DNA from: Verrucosispora sioxanthis
Lineage (GTDB): Bacteria; Actinomycetota; Actinomycetes; Mycobacteriales; Micromonosporaceae
DNA: 64,000 bases
Assembly (NCBI RefSeq): GCF_010560025.1
Contig: NZ_SAIY01000001.1
Location: 992,001 to 1,056,000 of the forward strand
Direction: 5' to 3'
Shown here: positions 1 through 10,541 of the stretch, piece by piece
Numbering within the stretch: position 1 is the stretch's first letter
Layout: the number at the start of each line of letters is the position of its first letter
Position numbers and translations under genes: made by a program
Notes under the pieces: model-generated
Seen by the model: only the letters and a program-made list of their open reading frames with translations
Database searches by the model: none
What the model was told of the DNA's origin: nothing

Positions 1-739
1 CACCCGGCTGCTGGAACAGCGCGATACGACTCTGACCGTCACCGCTCGTGGTCACCTGGCGAACTCCCACGATGGCCGTGGTCCAGGTGGTGCCCGTCTC
101 GATCTCGATGTCTTCCTGGTTGCGGGAGATCGCCGGGAAATCGGCCGGGTTGTATCTCGCGCCTTCGCACTGCGAGCCCGACTCCCACGCCCAGTCGGCC
201 TGTCCCGCCGTGATGGTGTACGTGCCGTGGCAGCCCCCGGATGTGATCGTCTTGGCTGCCATGTGGGCCCGTTGGCCGTTGACGTAGAGCGCCCGCAGCT
301 TGTTGGCCCGGTCGAGCGGGGCCTTCCAGATGTTGCCGCTGTGCTGGGTCCAGCCGGTCACCTGCACACCGGCCTCAAGCACCGGCGTCTCGTCCGGGTA
401 CGCGGAGTAGATCACCCGGTGGCCGTTGGTGCCGGAGTCACCGGCCCCGAACTCGATCGTGCTGGCCACCGGATAGCTGCCACCGCGAAGGTAGACCTGC
501 ATGTCGCCGGTCATGCTCGCGGTCTTCGTGCGCACCACGTCCCGCGCGCGTTGGAGCGTCCGGAACGGCGCGGCGAGCGTGCCGGGGTTGGCGTCGTTCC
601 CGTTCGGTGCGACGTGAAGCGTCTCCTGGACCGCGGCCAGAGCCGGCGCCTGATCTGCGATCACGGCCGGCACCGCGGCGGAGACGAACACCCCCAGCGC
701 GAGTAGGCAACCTTTCCCGGCATGGACAACGGATCTCAT
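1..739 (-). CDS. Secreted right-handed parallel beta-helix protein (partial, 3' end outside window)
   Basis: About 246 codons are visible before the frame runs off the left edge with no stop. The ATG at 739 has GGAGG eight bases upstream. A signal peptide (MRSVVHAGKG, then a hydrophobic run to ALA around residue 36) precedes the block LHVAPNGNDANPGT...APFRTLQRARDVV. That block is the usual opening of secreted pectate-lyase-like beta-helix proteins, many of which act on plant or fungal polysaccharide. The following residues (VYLRGGSYPVASTIEF) look like the first helical rungs. It lies downstream of the GH5 and GH10 genes on the same strand, so a role in polysaccharide breakdown is inferred. 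Substrate and GH/PL family cannot be fixed from this fragment. Confidence 0.75.
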   Translation of the reverse strand, partial: MRSVVHAGKGCLLALGVFVSAAVPAVIADQAPALAAVQETLHVAPNGNDANPGTLAAPFRTLQRARDVVRTKTASMTGDMQVYLRGGSYPVASTIEFGAGDSGTNGHRVIYSAYPDETPVLEAGVQVTGWTQHSGNIWKAPLDRANKLRALYVNGQRAHMAAKTITSGGCHGTYTITAGQADWAWESGSQCEGARYNPADFPAISRNQEDIEIETGTTWTTAIVGVRQVTTSGDGQSRIALFQQPG

Positions 740-886
740 CTCTTCTCCCTCCACGTCCGCGACGGCCCGTGCCCCGCCGAGGCGAGGCGCCTCTGCGCGT
801 GACAGCCGGACCGTCCCGGAAGCCATTGACCTACCGCGCCGCCAAGTCGGTACGGACGGCACGGACCGTTGCTGATGAATGCCGGG

Positions 887-2329
887 TCAGGCGTTCTGCA
901 CCTGCCACTTCTGGTTGTCGCCGCCCCAGCAGGCCCAGAGCTGGACCTTGGCCGTGGTGGTGTTCACGTCCAGGCAGAGGCCGGACTGCGCGCCGCGGAT
1001 CGTGCCGTCGCTACCGACCGTCCACCGCTGGTTGTCGCCGCCGTTGCACGCGTACGTGCCGACGACGGTGCCGTTCGTGGTCCCCCGGTTGTACGCGTCG
1101 AGACACCGTTGGCCGGCAAGCGCGGTGAGCTGGCCACCGGCCGTCACGGTCCACCGCTGGGCGGCGGTGTCGTTGCAGGCGTACACCTGGACCTGGACGT
1201 TGGCGGTGGTGGCGCCGGGGATGTCCAGGCACTGCCCGGTGCCGACGTTCCGCAGCCGGCTCACCCGGTCCGGTGTGCCGCCGTCGGTCAGGCCCCAGGC
1301 GTACCGGAGACGGTCGAGTCCACTGGCGTTGGGGGTGCTCAGGGTCAGGTTGGTGCCGGTGCCGTGCAGTTTCTGCATGGCGTACCAGTCGTCGCCCTGA
1401 CCGGCGGTGACCTTGCCGCCCAGGCCCGGCCAGTAGATCGAGCCGATCCGCAGTTCCCGCAGCACATCGGTGGTGGCGCGGAAGTAGCGCACGAAGTTGT
1501 CGGTGCTGGTGGTGTCGTGGTAGTTGAGCCCGGTGTCCATCGGCGCACCGAACTCGTCCATGACGGTACGGGCGGCGCAGGAGCCGATCGCGTCCCGCAG
1601 GAACGTCACCCACTGGTCGTAGGTCTTCGCGCCGCTGAAGAAGGTGTAGTGGTGCAGCGACACGATCGTCCCGTCGAGCCGACGGTCGGCGCACATCGAC
1701 TTGATGTCGGTGTTCAGGCCGGCGCCGCTGACGAAGACCCGGTGGCGGGGGATCGACGGACGGGCGGTGAGCCAGTTGTTGACCACGTTGGCCCAGTCCG
1801 CGGCGCTGTGCCCGCCCGGCTCGTTCATCGGCTCGAAGTACACCAGGTCGTTGCTGCCGTACCTGGCGACCACGGTGTTCCACATGGTGTCGAAGGCGGT
1901 GGTGTTGACGATCCGTCCCCCACTGGCGGCCACGCCGTCGTCCCAGTAGGAGAGTACGACCCGGAGACCCTTCGCGGTGGCCGCGTCGATCGCGCCGGTG
2001 TACGCGTTCCACCAGCTCGTACCGACGGTGTAGGTGTTGATCGGCAGCCGGACCGTGTTGGCGCCCAGGTTGGTCTGGAAGCCGGTGTAGATCGCGTTGG
2101 CCTTGGCCACCACCGTCGCGTAGCTGTCGGAGCTGCTCAGCCCGTGCAGGACCAACGGTCCGCCGTGGAAGTTGTCGCCCAACCTGGCCCAGTTGACACC
2201 ACGGAACTGGCTGGTGTCGGCGGCTGCCGGTGCGGCACCGCCGAGCACGACAGTCGGCACCGCGACGAGAGCGGCCAGGGCGCAGGCGAGCATCCGGCTC
2301 AACGAGCGATTCGAGCGGGATCTGACCAT
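887..2329 (-). CDS. Secreted GH5-type endoglycanase with C-terminal CBM13 (ricin-B) domain
   Basis: A 480-residue secreted glycosidase. The signal peptide ends near APAAA|D (residue 37). Residues 40-340 form a GH5/cellulase-type TIM barrel: FEPMNEP holds the likely acid/base E170 and VMDEFG the likely nucleophile E259. After a short linker, residues 354-480 are a three-repeat ricin-B/CBM13 lectin domain with QRW, QRW and QKW repeats. The ATG at 2329 is chosen because AAGGGA sits six bases upstream; the in-frame extension past it runs into the preceding gene. It starts 43 bases after the GH10 xylanase and is probably cotranscribed. Substrate (beta-glucan, mannan or xylan) is not decided by the sequence. 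Confidence 0.88.
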   Translation of the reverse strand: MVRSRSNRSLSRMLACALAALVAVPTVVLGGAAPAAADTSQFRGVNWARLGDNFHGGPLVLHGLSSSDSYATVVAKANAIYTGFQTNLGANTVRLPINTYTVGTSWWNAYTGAIDAATAKGLRVVLSYWDDGVAASGGRIVNTTAFDTMWNTVVARYGSNDLVYFEPMNEPGGHSAADWANVVNNWLTARPSIPRHRVFVSGAGLNTDIKSMCADRRLDGTIVSLHHYTFFSGAKTYDQWVTFLRDAIGSCAARTVMDEFGAPMDTGLNYHDTTSTDNFVRYFRATTDVLRELRIGSIYWPGLGGKVTAGQGDDWYAMQKLHGTGTNLTLSTPNASGLDRLRYAWGLTDGGTPDRVSRLRNVGTGQCLDIPGATTANVQVQVYACNDTAAQRWTVTAGGQLTALAGQRCLDAYNRGTTNGTVVGTYACNGGDNQRWTVGSDGTIRGAQSGLCLDVNTTTAKVQLWACWGGDNQKWQVQNA

Positions 2330-2372
2330 CGTCGTTCCCTTCTGTACGGTACCGACTGTCGTGCTCATCAGC

Positions 2373-3847
<1,475 letters not shown>

Positions 3848-4222
3848 ATCGCCCGGCGACTCAGGTGCCCATCGGTGCAGACCACAGGAGACGAGAGAAC
3901 GCTACACATCGATGGCAGTGAGATTGCCACAAAGTTACGGGGTGCTCAAGAAGTTCCGCTCAACGACCAGAAAAAGACCAGGTAAGACGAGTCCACTGCA
4001 TCGGCCGGACAGCCCGACCCCAACGCTGCCGATCGATGGGGTTAGCGGGTCAGAGATCCATGGCGGCGAGCCACGTCGGTCACGCCACCACCGTCCCGCG
4101 CAATGTGCACGTGAACATCAGTCACTCTGATCCACCATATGGGCGAGCAGGCGGCGGCCGACGACCGGCCAGCGGTGCGCGGCGGCGCGCCGGCCGCCCC
4201 GGGTCAGGAGGCGCGGTGGCCG
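3848..4222. other. Intergenic region, 375 bases, no gene seen
   Basis: This holds the upstream region of the xylanase gene and the 3' flank of the minus-strand gene that ends at 4223. Composition is less GC-rich around 3900-4000. I see no convincing coding frame, RNA gene or further dyad; a promoter for the xylanase is expected here but no clear hexamer pair was found. Confidence 0.4.
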
Positions 4223-4852
4223 TCAAACGGAGCCCGCGGAACCGACGCCGCGTTCACCGACTGAATCAGCGGCCGGCGCCTGCGCAGCCGCGTGATCCGC
4301 CCCGGTCACCAGGCCCAGGCTGGCCGGGTAGCTGCCGAACCGGCGTAGGCCCAGCTTGCGCACCGCGACCGACCACGGCCTCTCGGTGGCCAGCACCACG
4401 AGATGCTCGAAGTTGGCCAGATACGACTCGCCGCGCGCCGCCCGCTCGGCGAGGATGTACGGCTCCAGCACGCTCCATGCCTCCCGGGCGCGGTACCCAC
4501 CCGTGCCGATCAGCAACGCCGGGTCGACGACGTCGAAGGCCAGCATCTGACCCAGGCCGTTGTAGTACAACGCGATCCGGTTCACGTGCTTACGAGCCTC
4601 GGGCGGCAGGTCGCTGACCCGCAGACCGGGCGGACAGCTCGCCCTCAGCTCGGTGAGCACGAACTGCTGACTGTCCAGGAAGACGTCGCTCATCCGATCC
4701 CGGGTGAGCAGCTCGATCGCGACCAGAGTGTGGTTCGCACCCTGCGACAGCCGCAGTTGCCGGAGCGCGAAGAACACCGAGACACCGACGGTGATCACCG
4801 AGACCGCGGCCACGACCGCGTTCGTCACGATCGCAACATCCATGCCGGTCAT
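4223..4852 (-). CDS. Hypothetical membrane-anchored protein (DUF4760-like)
   Basis: A 209-residue protein with one N-terminal membrane segment (about residues 8-30, VAAVSVITVGVSVFFAL) and a helical cytoplasmic domain (LRQLRLSQ, LLTRDRMSDVFLDSQQF, RIALYYNGLGQML). The layout of one helix followed by a short helical domain with an FLDSQQFV-type stretch resembles DUF4760-class proteins of unknown function. The Ala/Gly-rich tail from about residue 185 is probably disordered. The start is uncertain: the ATG at 4852 has only a distant GGAG. It is divergent from the sugar dehydrogenase gene. No function can be assigned. Confidence 0.6.
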   Translation of the reverse strand: MTGMDVAIVTNAVVAAVSVITVGVSVFFALRQLRLSQGANHTLVAIELLTRDRMSDVFLDSQQFVLTELRASCPPGLRVSDLPPEARKHVNRIALYYNGLGQMLAFDVVDPALLIGTGGYRAREAWSVLEPYILAERAARGESYLANFEHLVVLATERPWSVAVRKLGLRRFGSYPASLGLVTGADHAAAQAPAADSVGERGVGSAGSV

Positions 4853-4902
4853 CGTACGAAGACCACTCCACCGGGCCGCCGATCCCGCGCCTCAGGTTTA
4901 TT

Positions 4903-4919
4903 CATTGACAATTGTTGAT
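4903..4919. promoter_or_regulatory. AT-rich dyad centred on ACAATTGT, possible MarR-type operator
   Basis: The stretch cattgACAATTGTtgat is AT-rich in otherwise GC-rich DNA and has a perfect 8-bp core (4908-4915) with imperfect arms. It lies about 65 bases upstream of the sugar dehydrogenase start and between divergent genes. MarR/OhrR-type regulators often bind ACAATTGT-like dyads. It also contains TTGACA, so it could instead be or overlap a -35 element. Confidence 0.35.
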
Positions 4920-4980
4920 GTAGTGTTGGGCACGCTCCCAGCCTGCGTACTCCATACCACCTGCTCAAGGAGCTGAGAAC

Positions 4981-6219
4981 ATGTCGCGACGGCGTTGGCG
5001 CCCGGCACCCACACTGGCCGGGCTGCTCGTCCTGGTCCTCTCCGCGCTGCTGTCGGCGTCGGCCGCCGGCACCGCCACGGCCGGCGCTCCGCGCCCCGGC
5101 AAGGTGCCCCTCACCGAGCTGACCGTGGTAGCCGAACAGGTGGCCTTCGGGCTGCAACGCCCGATCGCGCTCACCGGGCTGCCGGACGGGCGGATGCTGA
5201 TCGCGGAGAAGAACGGCACCGTCCGCGCCTACCACCCCGACACCGGCCTGGCGGCCGAGCCGGTGCTCGACCTGACCGCCCGGGTCGACACGTCGGGCAA
5301 CGAGCGCGGCCTGCTCGGCATCACCCCCGCGCCGGACTTCGCACGGACCGGGATGCTCTACGTGGCCTACACCAGCCTCCCGGACGGTGCGCTGACCCTG
5401 GCGCGACTGCCGATCAGCGCTCCCGCGCGGCTACAGGTGCTGCTCACCCAGGAACACGCCGAGTACAACAACCACAACGGTGGACAGGTCGCGTTCGGCC
5501 GCGACGGCTACCTCTACTGGTCCCTCGGCGACGGCGGACACGCGAACGACCCGTACAAGGCCGGTCAGGACCTCGGCACCCTGCTCGGCAAGATCGTGCG
5601 GATCGACGTCAACCGCAGCTGCGGCGCGAAGCCCTACTGCGTACCCCGGGACAACCCGTTCGTCCGCACGCCGGGCGCACGGCCGGAGATCTGGCTGTAC
5701 GGGCTGCGCAACCCGTGGCGGTTCTCGGTCGACAAGCTCGACAACTCACTGTGGATCGGTGACGTCGGCCAGGGCCTGGTCGAGGAGATCAACCACATCC
5801 GCCCGTGGCAGGGTGGCGCGAACCTCGGCTGGTCCTGCCGCGAGGGCACCCCGGTGTTCGACCCGGAGCAGTGCCGACCAGGCGTGAAGTACACCGACCC
5901 GGTCTTCGAGTACGAGCACTACATGACCGAGAGCTGCTCGGTGACCGGCGGCGTGGTGTACCGAGGCTCCGCCACCCCGGAAGCTTGGGGCACCTACATC
6001 GCCAGCGACTACTGCTCGACCCTCGCCTTCGCCGTACGCCCCAAACCCTGGGGTGGCTACGAGAGCGCCATCATCGGCAACTTCCCCATCCAGCCGACCG
6101 CGATCGACGCCGACGTGCACGGCGAGCTGTACGCGCTCAGCGACCTGCCGGGCTGGCTGAGCCGGATACGGTTCGAGCGCGTCCAACCGGCCCCGAGCAG
6201 CGAGCCAGCGAACCGCTGA
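4981..6219 (+). CDS. Secreted PQQ-dependent glucose/sorbosone dehydrogenase-like protein
   Basis: A 412-residue soluble-GSDH-family beta-propeller oxidoreductase, exported by a signal peptide (hydrophobic 12-30, cleavage near ATA|GA). Landmarks: NERGLLGI (107-114), the HNGGQVAFG strand with candidate catalytic H165, SLGDGG (181-186), LLGKIVRIDV (201-210), GLRNPWRFS (241-249) and DVGQ (261-264). Family members oxidise sugar aldehyde or hemiacetal groups with PQQ. AAGGAG eight bases before the ATG fixes the start. Cysteine pairs (SCGAKPYC, SCREG...EQC) suggest disulfides, as expected outside the cell. It follows the xylanase region and may process released sugars, which is inference. True cofactor use cannot be read from sequence. 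Confidence 0.82.
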   Translation: MSRRRWRPAPTLAGLLVLVLSALLSASAAGTATAGAPRPGKVPLTELTVVAEQVAFGLQRPIALTGLPDGRMLIAEKNGTVRAYHPDTGLAAEPVLDLTARVDTSGNERGLLGITPAPDFARTGMLYVAYTSLPDGALTLARLPISAPARLQVLLTQEHAEYNNHNGGQVAFGRDGYLYWSLGDGGHANDPYKAGQDLGTLLGKIVRIDVNRSCGAKPYCVPRDNPFVRTPGARPEIWLYGLRNPWRFSVDKLDNSLWIGDVGQGLVEEINHIRPWQGGANLGWSCREGTPVFDPEQCRPGVKYTDPVFEYEHYMTESCSVTGGVVYRGSATPEAWGTYIASDYCSTLAFAVRPKPWGGYESAIIGNFPIQPTAIDADVHGELYALSDLPGWLSRIRFERVQPAPSSEPANR

Positions 6220-6230
6220 ACCTGGGCGAG

Positions 6231-6271
6231 GGCCGGCGGACACCCGCAGATCGTCGTCTGTGCCGCCGGCC
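6231..6271. terminator. Convergent-gene hairpin
   Basis: GGCCGGCGG (6231-6239) pairs perfectly with CCGCCGGCC (6263-6271), and the loop contains a further inner pairing (CAGA/TCTG). It lies between two genes that converge, so it probably terminates both. There is no U-tract. Confidence 0.55.
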
Positions 6272-6302
6272 TGTCCAGCCCGCTGGCCGGCTCGCCGTTC
6301 GC

Positions 6303-7265
6303 TCAGCTCCGCAGGTCGAGCAGGGCCTTCCGTTCGACCTCGGTCAGCGGGCCACGGGCCTCGGCGGCGAGGCACTCCGCCAACTCGGTGCGGTTCTTGA
6401 CGCCGAGCACCACGGTCGCCACACCGGGGACGCTCAGGGCGTACCGGTGGGCCAACGAGGCGGGCGACTCACCGAACTCGGCGGCGAGCGCGCGGAACCG
6501 CTCCGCCCGGGCGAAGTCGACCGCGACCGGGGCGTCGTCCGCCACGGACCGGTCGATCTCGCCGGTGAGCGCTCCCGCCGCCACGGCACGGATGGCGATC
6601 ACCGAGACGCCGTCGGCGACCGCGGCTCGGCGGATCTCGTCGTTGCGAGGCTCGGCCGACTCGCCGAGCAGCCACATGTCGCCACTCAGGTCAAGGGCGT
6701 TCACCACCGCCTGGACCGCATCCGGGCGCGGCTGCTGGTGCATGGCGTCGATCACGGTCTGCGGGTGGCCGACACCGGTCAACCCCCAGGCCCGGATCTT
6801 GCCCTCGTCGCGCAGCCGTTCGAAGGTGGGCACCACCTGGTCTCGGTACAGTTCCCAGCCGAGTGTCCGGGGAGTGGGACCGGTCCAGCCCTGCGGGTGC
6901 AGTTGAGAGTGGAGCAGGAAGAGATCCAGCTGCTCGCGGCCGAGACGCTCCAGGGTGGCGTGCAGGCTGCTGATCATCTTCGCCGGAAGATCCCCGCCGT
7001 CCTGCTCGGGCAGCTCGATCTTGCTGGTGACCAGGACGTCCGCGGCCGGAATGCCGCGCAGCGCGGCACCGGCGACGTTCTCGGCCGCGTAGCCGTCACC
7101 GTAGGTCGGGGCCAGGTCGAGCATCGTGACGCCACCGTCGACGGCCGCCCGCACGGTCGCCACCGCCTCGGCGTGGTCGGTTGCCCCCCACACACCGCCG
7201 ATCCCGCCGCCGCCCAGGGTGAGCGCGCTGACCGTGCCGAGACGACCGAAATTCCTGCTGTGCAT
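6303..7265 (-). CDS. Aldo/keto reductase family oxidoreductase
   Basis: A 320-residue NAD(P)H-dependent AKR. The catalytic tetrad is visible (numbered from the GTG two codons upstream): D52 in TMLDLAPTY, Y57, K84 in VTSKIEL and H121 in LFLLHSQL. The C-terminal part has the AKR cofactor region (VSVIAIRAVAAGALTG, SVPGVATVVLGVKN). The ATG at 7265 is chosen because GGAGG lies five bases upstream; the in-frame GTG at 7271 overlaps that ribosome site. It is a single gene, converging with the sugar dehydrogenase gene. Substrate unknown; AKRs of this type reduce aldehydes or ketosugars. Confidence 0.87.
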   Translation of the reverse strand: MHSRNFGRLGTVSALTLGGGGIGGVWGATDHAEAVATVRAAVDGGVTMLDLAPTYGDGYAAENVAGAALRGIPAADVLVTSKIELPEQDGGDLPAKMISSLHATLERLGREQLDLFLLHSQLHPQGWTGPTPRTLGWELYRDQVVPTFERLRDEGKIRAWGLTGVGHPQTVIDAMHQQPRPDAVQAVVNALDLSGDMWLLGESAEPRNDEIRRAAVADGVSVIAIRAVAAGALTGEIDRSVADDAPVAVDFARAERFRALAAEFGESPASLAHRYALSVPGVATVVLGVKNRTELAECLAAEARGPLTEVERKALLDLRS

Positions 7266-7316
7266 CTGCACCTCCGTGACGGAACGTGGCTGCCATTCTA
7301 CTGATCGGAACGCCGC

Positions 7317-8465
7317 TCACATCAATGCGCCGGCCCGCGCCCCGTGGACCCGGAACAGCGCCGCGTACCGGTCCAGACATCCGTCCACACCGAACTCCTC
7401 CAAGGCCCGCTTGGCCCCCTCGCGTCGGGTGTCGGCGTCCCAGCTGAGCACGTCCAGCAGCGCCACCCGTAGTCCGGCCGGGTCCCGCGGCTGGACGACC
7501 CTGCCCATCCCGGTCGCCAGGACCGGATACCGGCCGCCGGGCAGATCGGTGGTGACCGACGGGATACCGCACATCATCGCCTCGGCCTGCGCGATGCCGA
7601 AGGACTCGGCGACGGAGGGCAGGGCGAAGGCGTCGATGGAGGCGTAGAAATCGTTGATCTGCCGGCCACGGAGCAGCCCGAGAATCCGGATCCTGGGATC
7701 CCGTTCGGCGGCCGCCCGGATCCGGTCGATCACGCTTCCGCCCGCGACGGTCAGATAGTCGCCGCCGAGCAGCAGCCGCGCCTCGGGATCCGGGATCTCG
7801 GCGAATGCGGCCACCAGGTAGTCCAGACCCTTGTCCGGCACGATCCGGCCGAGGAAGCCGATGTGCGGGCCGGCGGTCTCCCGGTATGCCGCCTCCCCAC
7901 CGCGCCGGTCGAGACAGGGTGCCGGAATCGCGGACCGCTGGCTGGACCGCAGGATCGACCAGAGCTCCGAGTACCGCGCCTGGTCGTCGCTGTTGACGAC
8001 GACGGCGTCCGAGCGGCGCAGCGTCACCCGCGACGACACCCGCACCGCGGCCATCGCCGCCCGGGTCACCAGGGTGGGCGGCAGCCAGAGGTCGATGTGG
8101 TAGGTGGTCACCACCGGCACCCGCAGCGGCAGGGCAGTGATCAACGCTCCCTCCAGCATGGGCAGATGCAGGTTGACCACCCGCGAACGTCGGGCAACCC
8201 GGCGCACCAGGGCCGGGAAGCCGGGACTGACCGGGCCACGGCCGATCGAGGCGACCACCGGGCTGCGGTAGACGTCGACGCCGTTGCGGCTCTCCCGCAG
8301 CGGAAGCGTCGGGTCGTGCCGGACGGCGACCACCGCCACCCGCCAGCCCCGCCCGGCAAGGCCCTCGGCGAGCACCCGGGCCACCTCGGTCAGCCCGCTG
8401 ACGTAGGGCGAGTAGTAGTTGACCGCGACGCAGAGGTCGTACTCGTGGGAGTCTTTGCTGCTCAC
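7317..8465 (-). CDS. GT4-family glycosyltransferase (first paralogue)
   Basis: A 382-residue retaining GT-B glycosyltransferase. The N-domain opens with CVAVNYYSPYVSGLTEVARVLAEGL. The C-domain carries GFLGRIVPDKGLDYLV and the donor-site block FALPSVAESFGIAQAEAM, with the E-x7-E pattern typical of GT4. The GTG at 8465 has GGAG six bases upstream, better than the in-frame TTG at 8477. It is the last gene of an SDR-UbiA-GT4 run, starting 26 bases after the UbiA gene. It closely resembles the GT4 at 16508-17641, sharing CLDRRGGE, GIPSVTTDLPG and the same overall order, so the two probably arose by duplication and act in one pathway. Sugar donor unknown. Confidence 0.88.
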   Translation of the reverse strand: MSSKDSHEYDLCVAVNYYSPYVSGLTEVARVLAEGLAGRGWRVAVVAVRHDPTLPLRESRNGVDVYRSPVVASIGRGPVSPGFPALVRRVARRSRVVNLHLPMLEGALITALPLRVPVVTTYHIDLWLPPTLVTRAAMAAVRVSSRVTLRRSDAVVVNSDDQARYSELWSILRSSQRSAIPAPCLDRRGGEAAYRETAGPHIGFLGRIVPDKGLDYLVAAFAEIPDPEARLLLGGDYLTVAGGSVIDRIRAAAERDPRIRILGLLRGRQINDFYASIDAFALPSVAESFGIAQAEAMMCGIPSVTTDLPGGRYPVLATGMGRVVQPRDPAGLRVALLDVLSWDADTRREGAKRALEEFGVDGCLDRYAALFRVHGARAGALM

Positions 8466-8491
8466 GCTCTTCTCCAAGGGGTGTCGATCGG

Positions 8492-9481
8492 TTACCAGAC
8501 GTGCCAGGTGCCGGCCAGCATCGCCTGCGCCAGCACCGCGGCCCAGAGGCCGAGATTGACCAGCAGCGCGCGGTCCCGGACGAGGTCCTCGACCGGATCG
8601 CCGCGGGAGCCGCCCATGGCGATCATCTGCAGATAGCGGTGTACCGCGAACGCGGCGAACGGAAAGGTCAGCCCGGCGGTGACCGGCCCGTACGGCGGGG
8701 TCTGGGTCCAGACGAAGGCGACGTAGCCGATCAGCGCCGCCACCAGGTTCACCACCACCATCTGGTCCAGGAAGTGCACCGAGTACGCGCGCAGCGCCGG
8801 CCGGTGCTCGCCGGCCTCACCGCCCGCGGCCGACAGGGCGGCGAGTTCGTGGCGTCGCTTGCCGAGGGAGAGCGCGAGGCACGCGCAGTAGACCCCGATC
8901 AGCAGCGCCGGATGGACGGCCGCGCCGACGGCGATGGTGCCGGCGAGCACCCGCAGGACGAATCCGATGGAGACGACCGACACGTCGACCAGGGGCTGGT
9001 GCTTGAGTGCCAGGCAGTACCAGAGGTTGAGGGCGAGATAGCCGGCGACGACCACGCCGGTCAGGGCGGGTAGCAGGGTGGCCAGGGCGGCGGTGCCGGT
9101 GAGCAGGCCGACGAGGAGGATGACCGCGGCGGTCGTACTCACCCGCCCGCTGGCCAGTGGACGGTTTCGTTTGACCGGGTGTAGGCGGTCGCGTTCCCGG
9201 TCCCTCAGGTCGTTGAAGACGTACACGGCTGAGGCGGCGGCCAGGAAACTCAGCAGCGTGCCGAGCAGCGGCACGATATGGGTCACCGTGGCGCCGGGGG
9301 CCGCGACGAGCGGCGCCGCCAGCACCAGACTGCCCTTGACCCACTGGCGGGGTCGCAGCAGGACGAACAGTCCGGTGACGCGGGCCAGTGGTTTCAGTGC
9401 CTGCACGGCGACGGCCGGGTCGACGGAGACCACGGGCAGGTCCGGCGTGGTGGGGGTCGGTGCTTCCAGGGCGTGATTCAT
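8492..9481 (-). CDS. UbiA-family prenyltransferase, decaprenyl-phosphate phosphoribosyltransferase-like
   Basis: A 329-residue polytopic enzyme with about nine membrane segments. The first Asp-rich motif NDLRDRERD (90-98) is followed by LHPVKRNRPLASG (100-112). This ND-x2-D-x3-DxxHPxKxxRP arrangement is that of DPPR synthase (mycobacterial Rv3806c), which moves phosphoribose from PRPP onto a polyprenyl phosphate, rather than of quinone or heme UbiA enzymes. Predicted role: making a lipid-linked pentose phosphate for surface glycan assembly. It sits between an SDR (28 bases) and a GT4 (26 bases) in one probable operon. GGAG lies nine bases before the ATG. The prenyl chain length is not visible in the sequence. 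Confidence 0.85.
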   Translation of the reverse strand: MNHALEAPTPTTPDLPVVSVDPAVAVQALKPLARVTGLFVLLRPRQWVKGSLVLAAPLVAAPGATVTHIVPLLGTLLSFLAAASAVYVFNDLRDRERDRLHPVKRNRPLASGRVSTTAAVILLVGLLTGTAALATLLPALTGVVVAGYLALNLWYCLALKHQPLVDVSVVSIGFVLRVLAGTIAVGAAVHPALLIGVYCACLALSLGKRRHELAALSAAGGEAGEHRPALRAYSVHFLDQMVVVNLVAALIGYVAFVWTQTPPYGPVTAGLTFPFAAFAVHRYLQMIAMGGSRGDPVEDLVRDRALLVNLGLWAAVLAQAMLAGTWHVW

Positions 9482-9509
9482 GGCGGACCTCTCCTTGCTC
9501 CGTGGAGTG

Positions 9510-10541
9510 TCAGAACAGCGCCTTCGCCAGGCTCAGGGCGCCCTGCTTCCAGGGGTCGCGGTGCGTACGTCCGGCGCTGCGCCGCGCCCCGGCGGCGTTC
9601 GCCCGCCACCACTGGTACGTCTTCAACAGCGCCTGTTCGTTGCTGAACCGCGGGTTGAACCCGAGCCGCTGCGTCGCTCGGTCGATCGAGACGTACGAGT
9701 CCCGGGTGAGCTTGTGCACGAGTCGCTTGTAGACCGGGGAGAGGCGCGTCGCGGCGAGGACCCGCAGCGCGGTGACGGCGGGCCCCACCGGCATGGCCAG
9801 GACCCGCCGGCCGTGGCCGGCGGCGTCCAGGACGGCCTGGAAGTCCTCCCGTAGAGTGCGGAACTCGCGCGCGCCGATGTTGAACGTGTCGTTGGCCTTG
9901 TCGTCGGGCGCCTCGCAGATCAGCTGGATCGCCGCGCAGAGGTCCTCGACGTCGAGCATCTGGGTGGCGACGTCGCCGCCGCCGATCAGCGGGAAGTGCC
10001 GGCCCTCGTCGGCCCACTCGAAGAGCATGGCGAACAGACCAAGACGCTCCTCGCCGAGGAAGGTCTTGGGCCGCACGATCGGGGCGCAGAGGCCCTGTTC
10101 GCGCTCACGTAGCACGGCGGTCTCGGCGCCGAGCTTCGCCGCCGAGTAGGGGTCCACCGGTTCGCACGGGTAGTCCTCCGGCGTGGGGCAGTCCCGGGGC
10201 AGCCCGTAGACGGCGGTCGACGAGATGTGCACGAACCGGTCCACACCGGCCCGCCGCGCCGCAGCCAACGCCGCCCCGGTGCCCTCCACGTCCACCGATC
10301 GGATCTCCGCCGCCCGGTGGCTGGGCAACGCGGCGGCGGAGTGGATGACCACGTCCGCGCAGCGGAAGGCGCGGGTCATCGCCTCGACGTCCCGGACGTC
10401 GGCCCGGACGAAGCTCGCCCGCTCTCGTACCCGGGGCGCGAGTGGACGGATGTCCACTCCGGTCCAGGTCACTCCCGGCCAGGGGCGCGCCAACAGCGCG
10501 GTGCCCAACATGCCGGCGGCTCCGGTCACCACAACGTGCAC
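9510..10541 (-). CDS. Extended-SDR NAD-dependent epimerase/dehydratase
   Basis: A 343-residue sugar-nucleotide-type SDR. The N-terminal Rossmann motif TGAAGMLG binds NAD(P), HISSTAVYG supplies the Ser/Thr strand, and YSAAK holds the catalytic Tyr and Lys. The C-terminal region (FNPRFSNEQALLKTYQWW) fits NDP-sugar 4-epimerase/dehydratase relatives. The GTG at 10541 is chosen because GGAGG lies five bases upstream; the GTG at 10547 overlaps it. First gene of the SDR-UbiA-GT4 operon, behind a likely sigma-70 promoter. It could prepare an NDP-sugar or modify the lipid-linked pentose made by the neighbouring UbiA enzyme. The exact reaction is unknown. Confidence 0.85.
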   Translation of the reverse strand: MHVVVTGAAGMLGTALLARPWPGVTWTGVDIRPLAPRVRERASFVRADVRDVEAMTRAFRCADVVIHSAAALPSHRAAEIRSVDVEGTGAALAAARRAGVDRFVHISSTAVYGLPRDCPTPEDYPCEPVDPYSAAKLGAETAVLREREQGLCAPIVRPKTFLGEERLGLFAMLFEWADEGRHFPLIGGGDVATQMLDVEDLCAAIQLICEAPDDKANDTFNIGAREFRTLREDFQAVLDAAGHGRRVLAMPVGPAVTALRVLAATRLSPVYKRLVHKLTRDSYVSIDRATQRLGFNPRFSNEQALLKTYQWWRANAAGARRSAGRTHRDPWKQGALSLAKALF

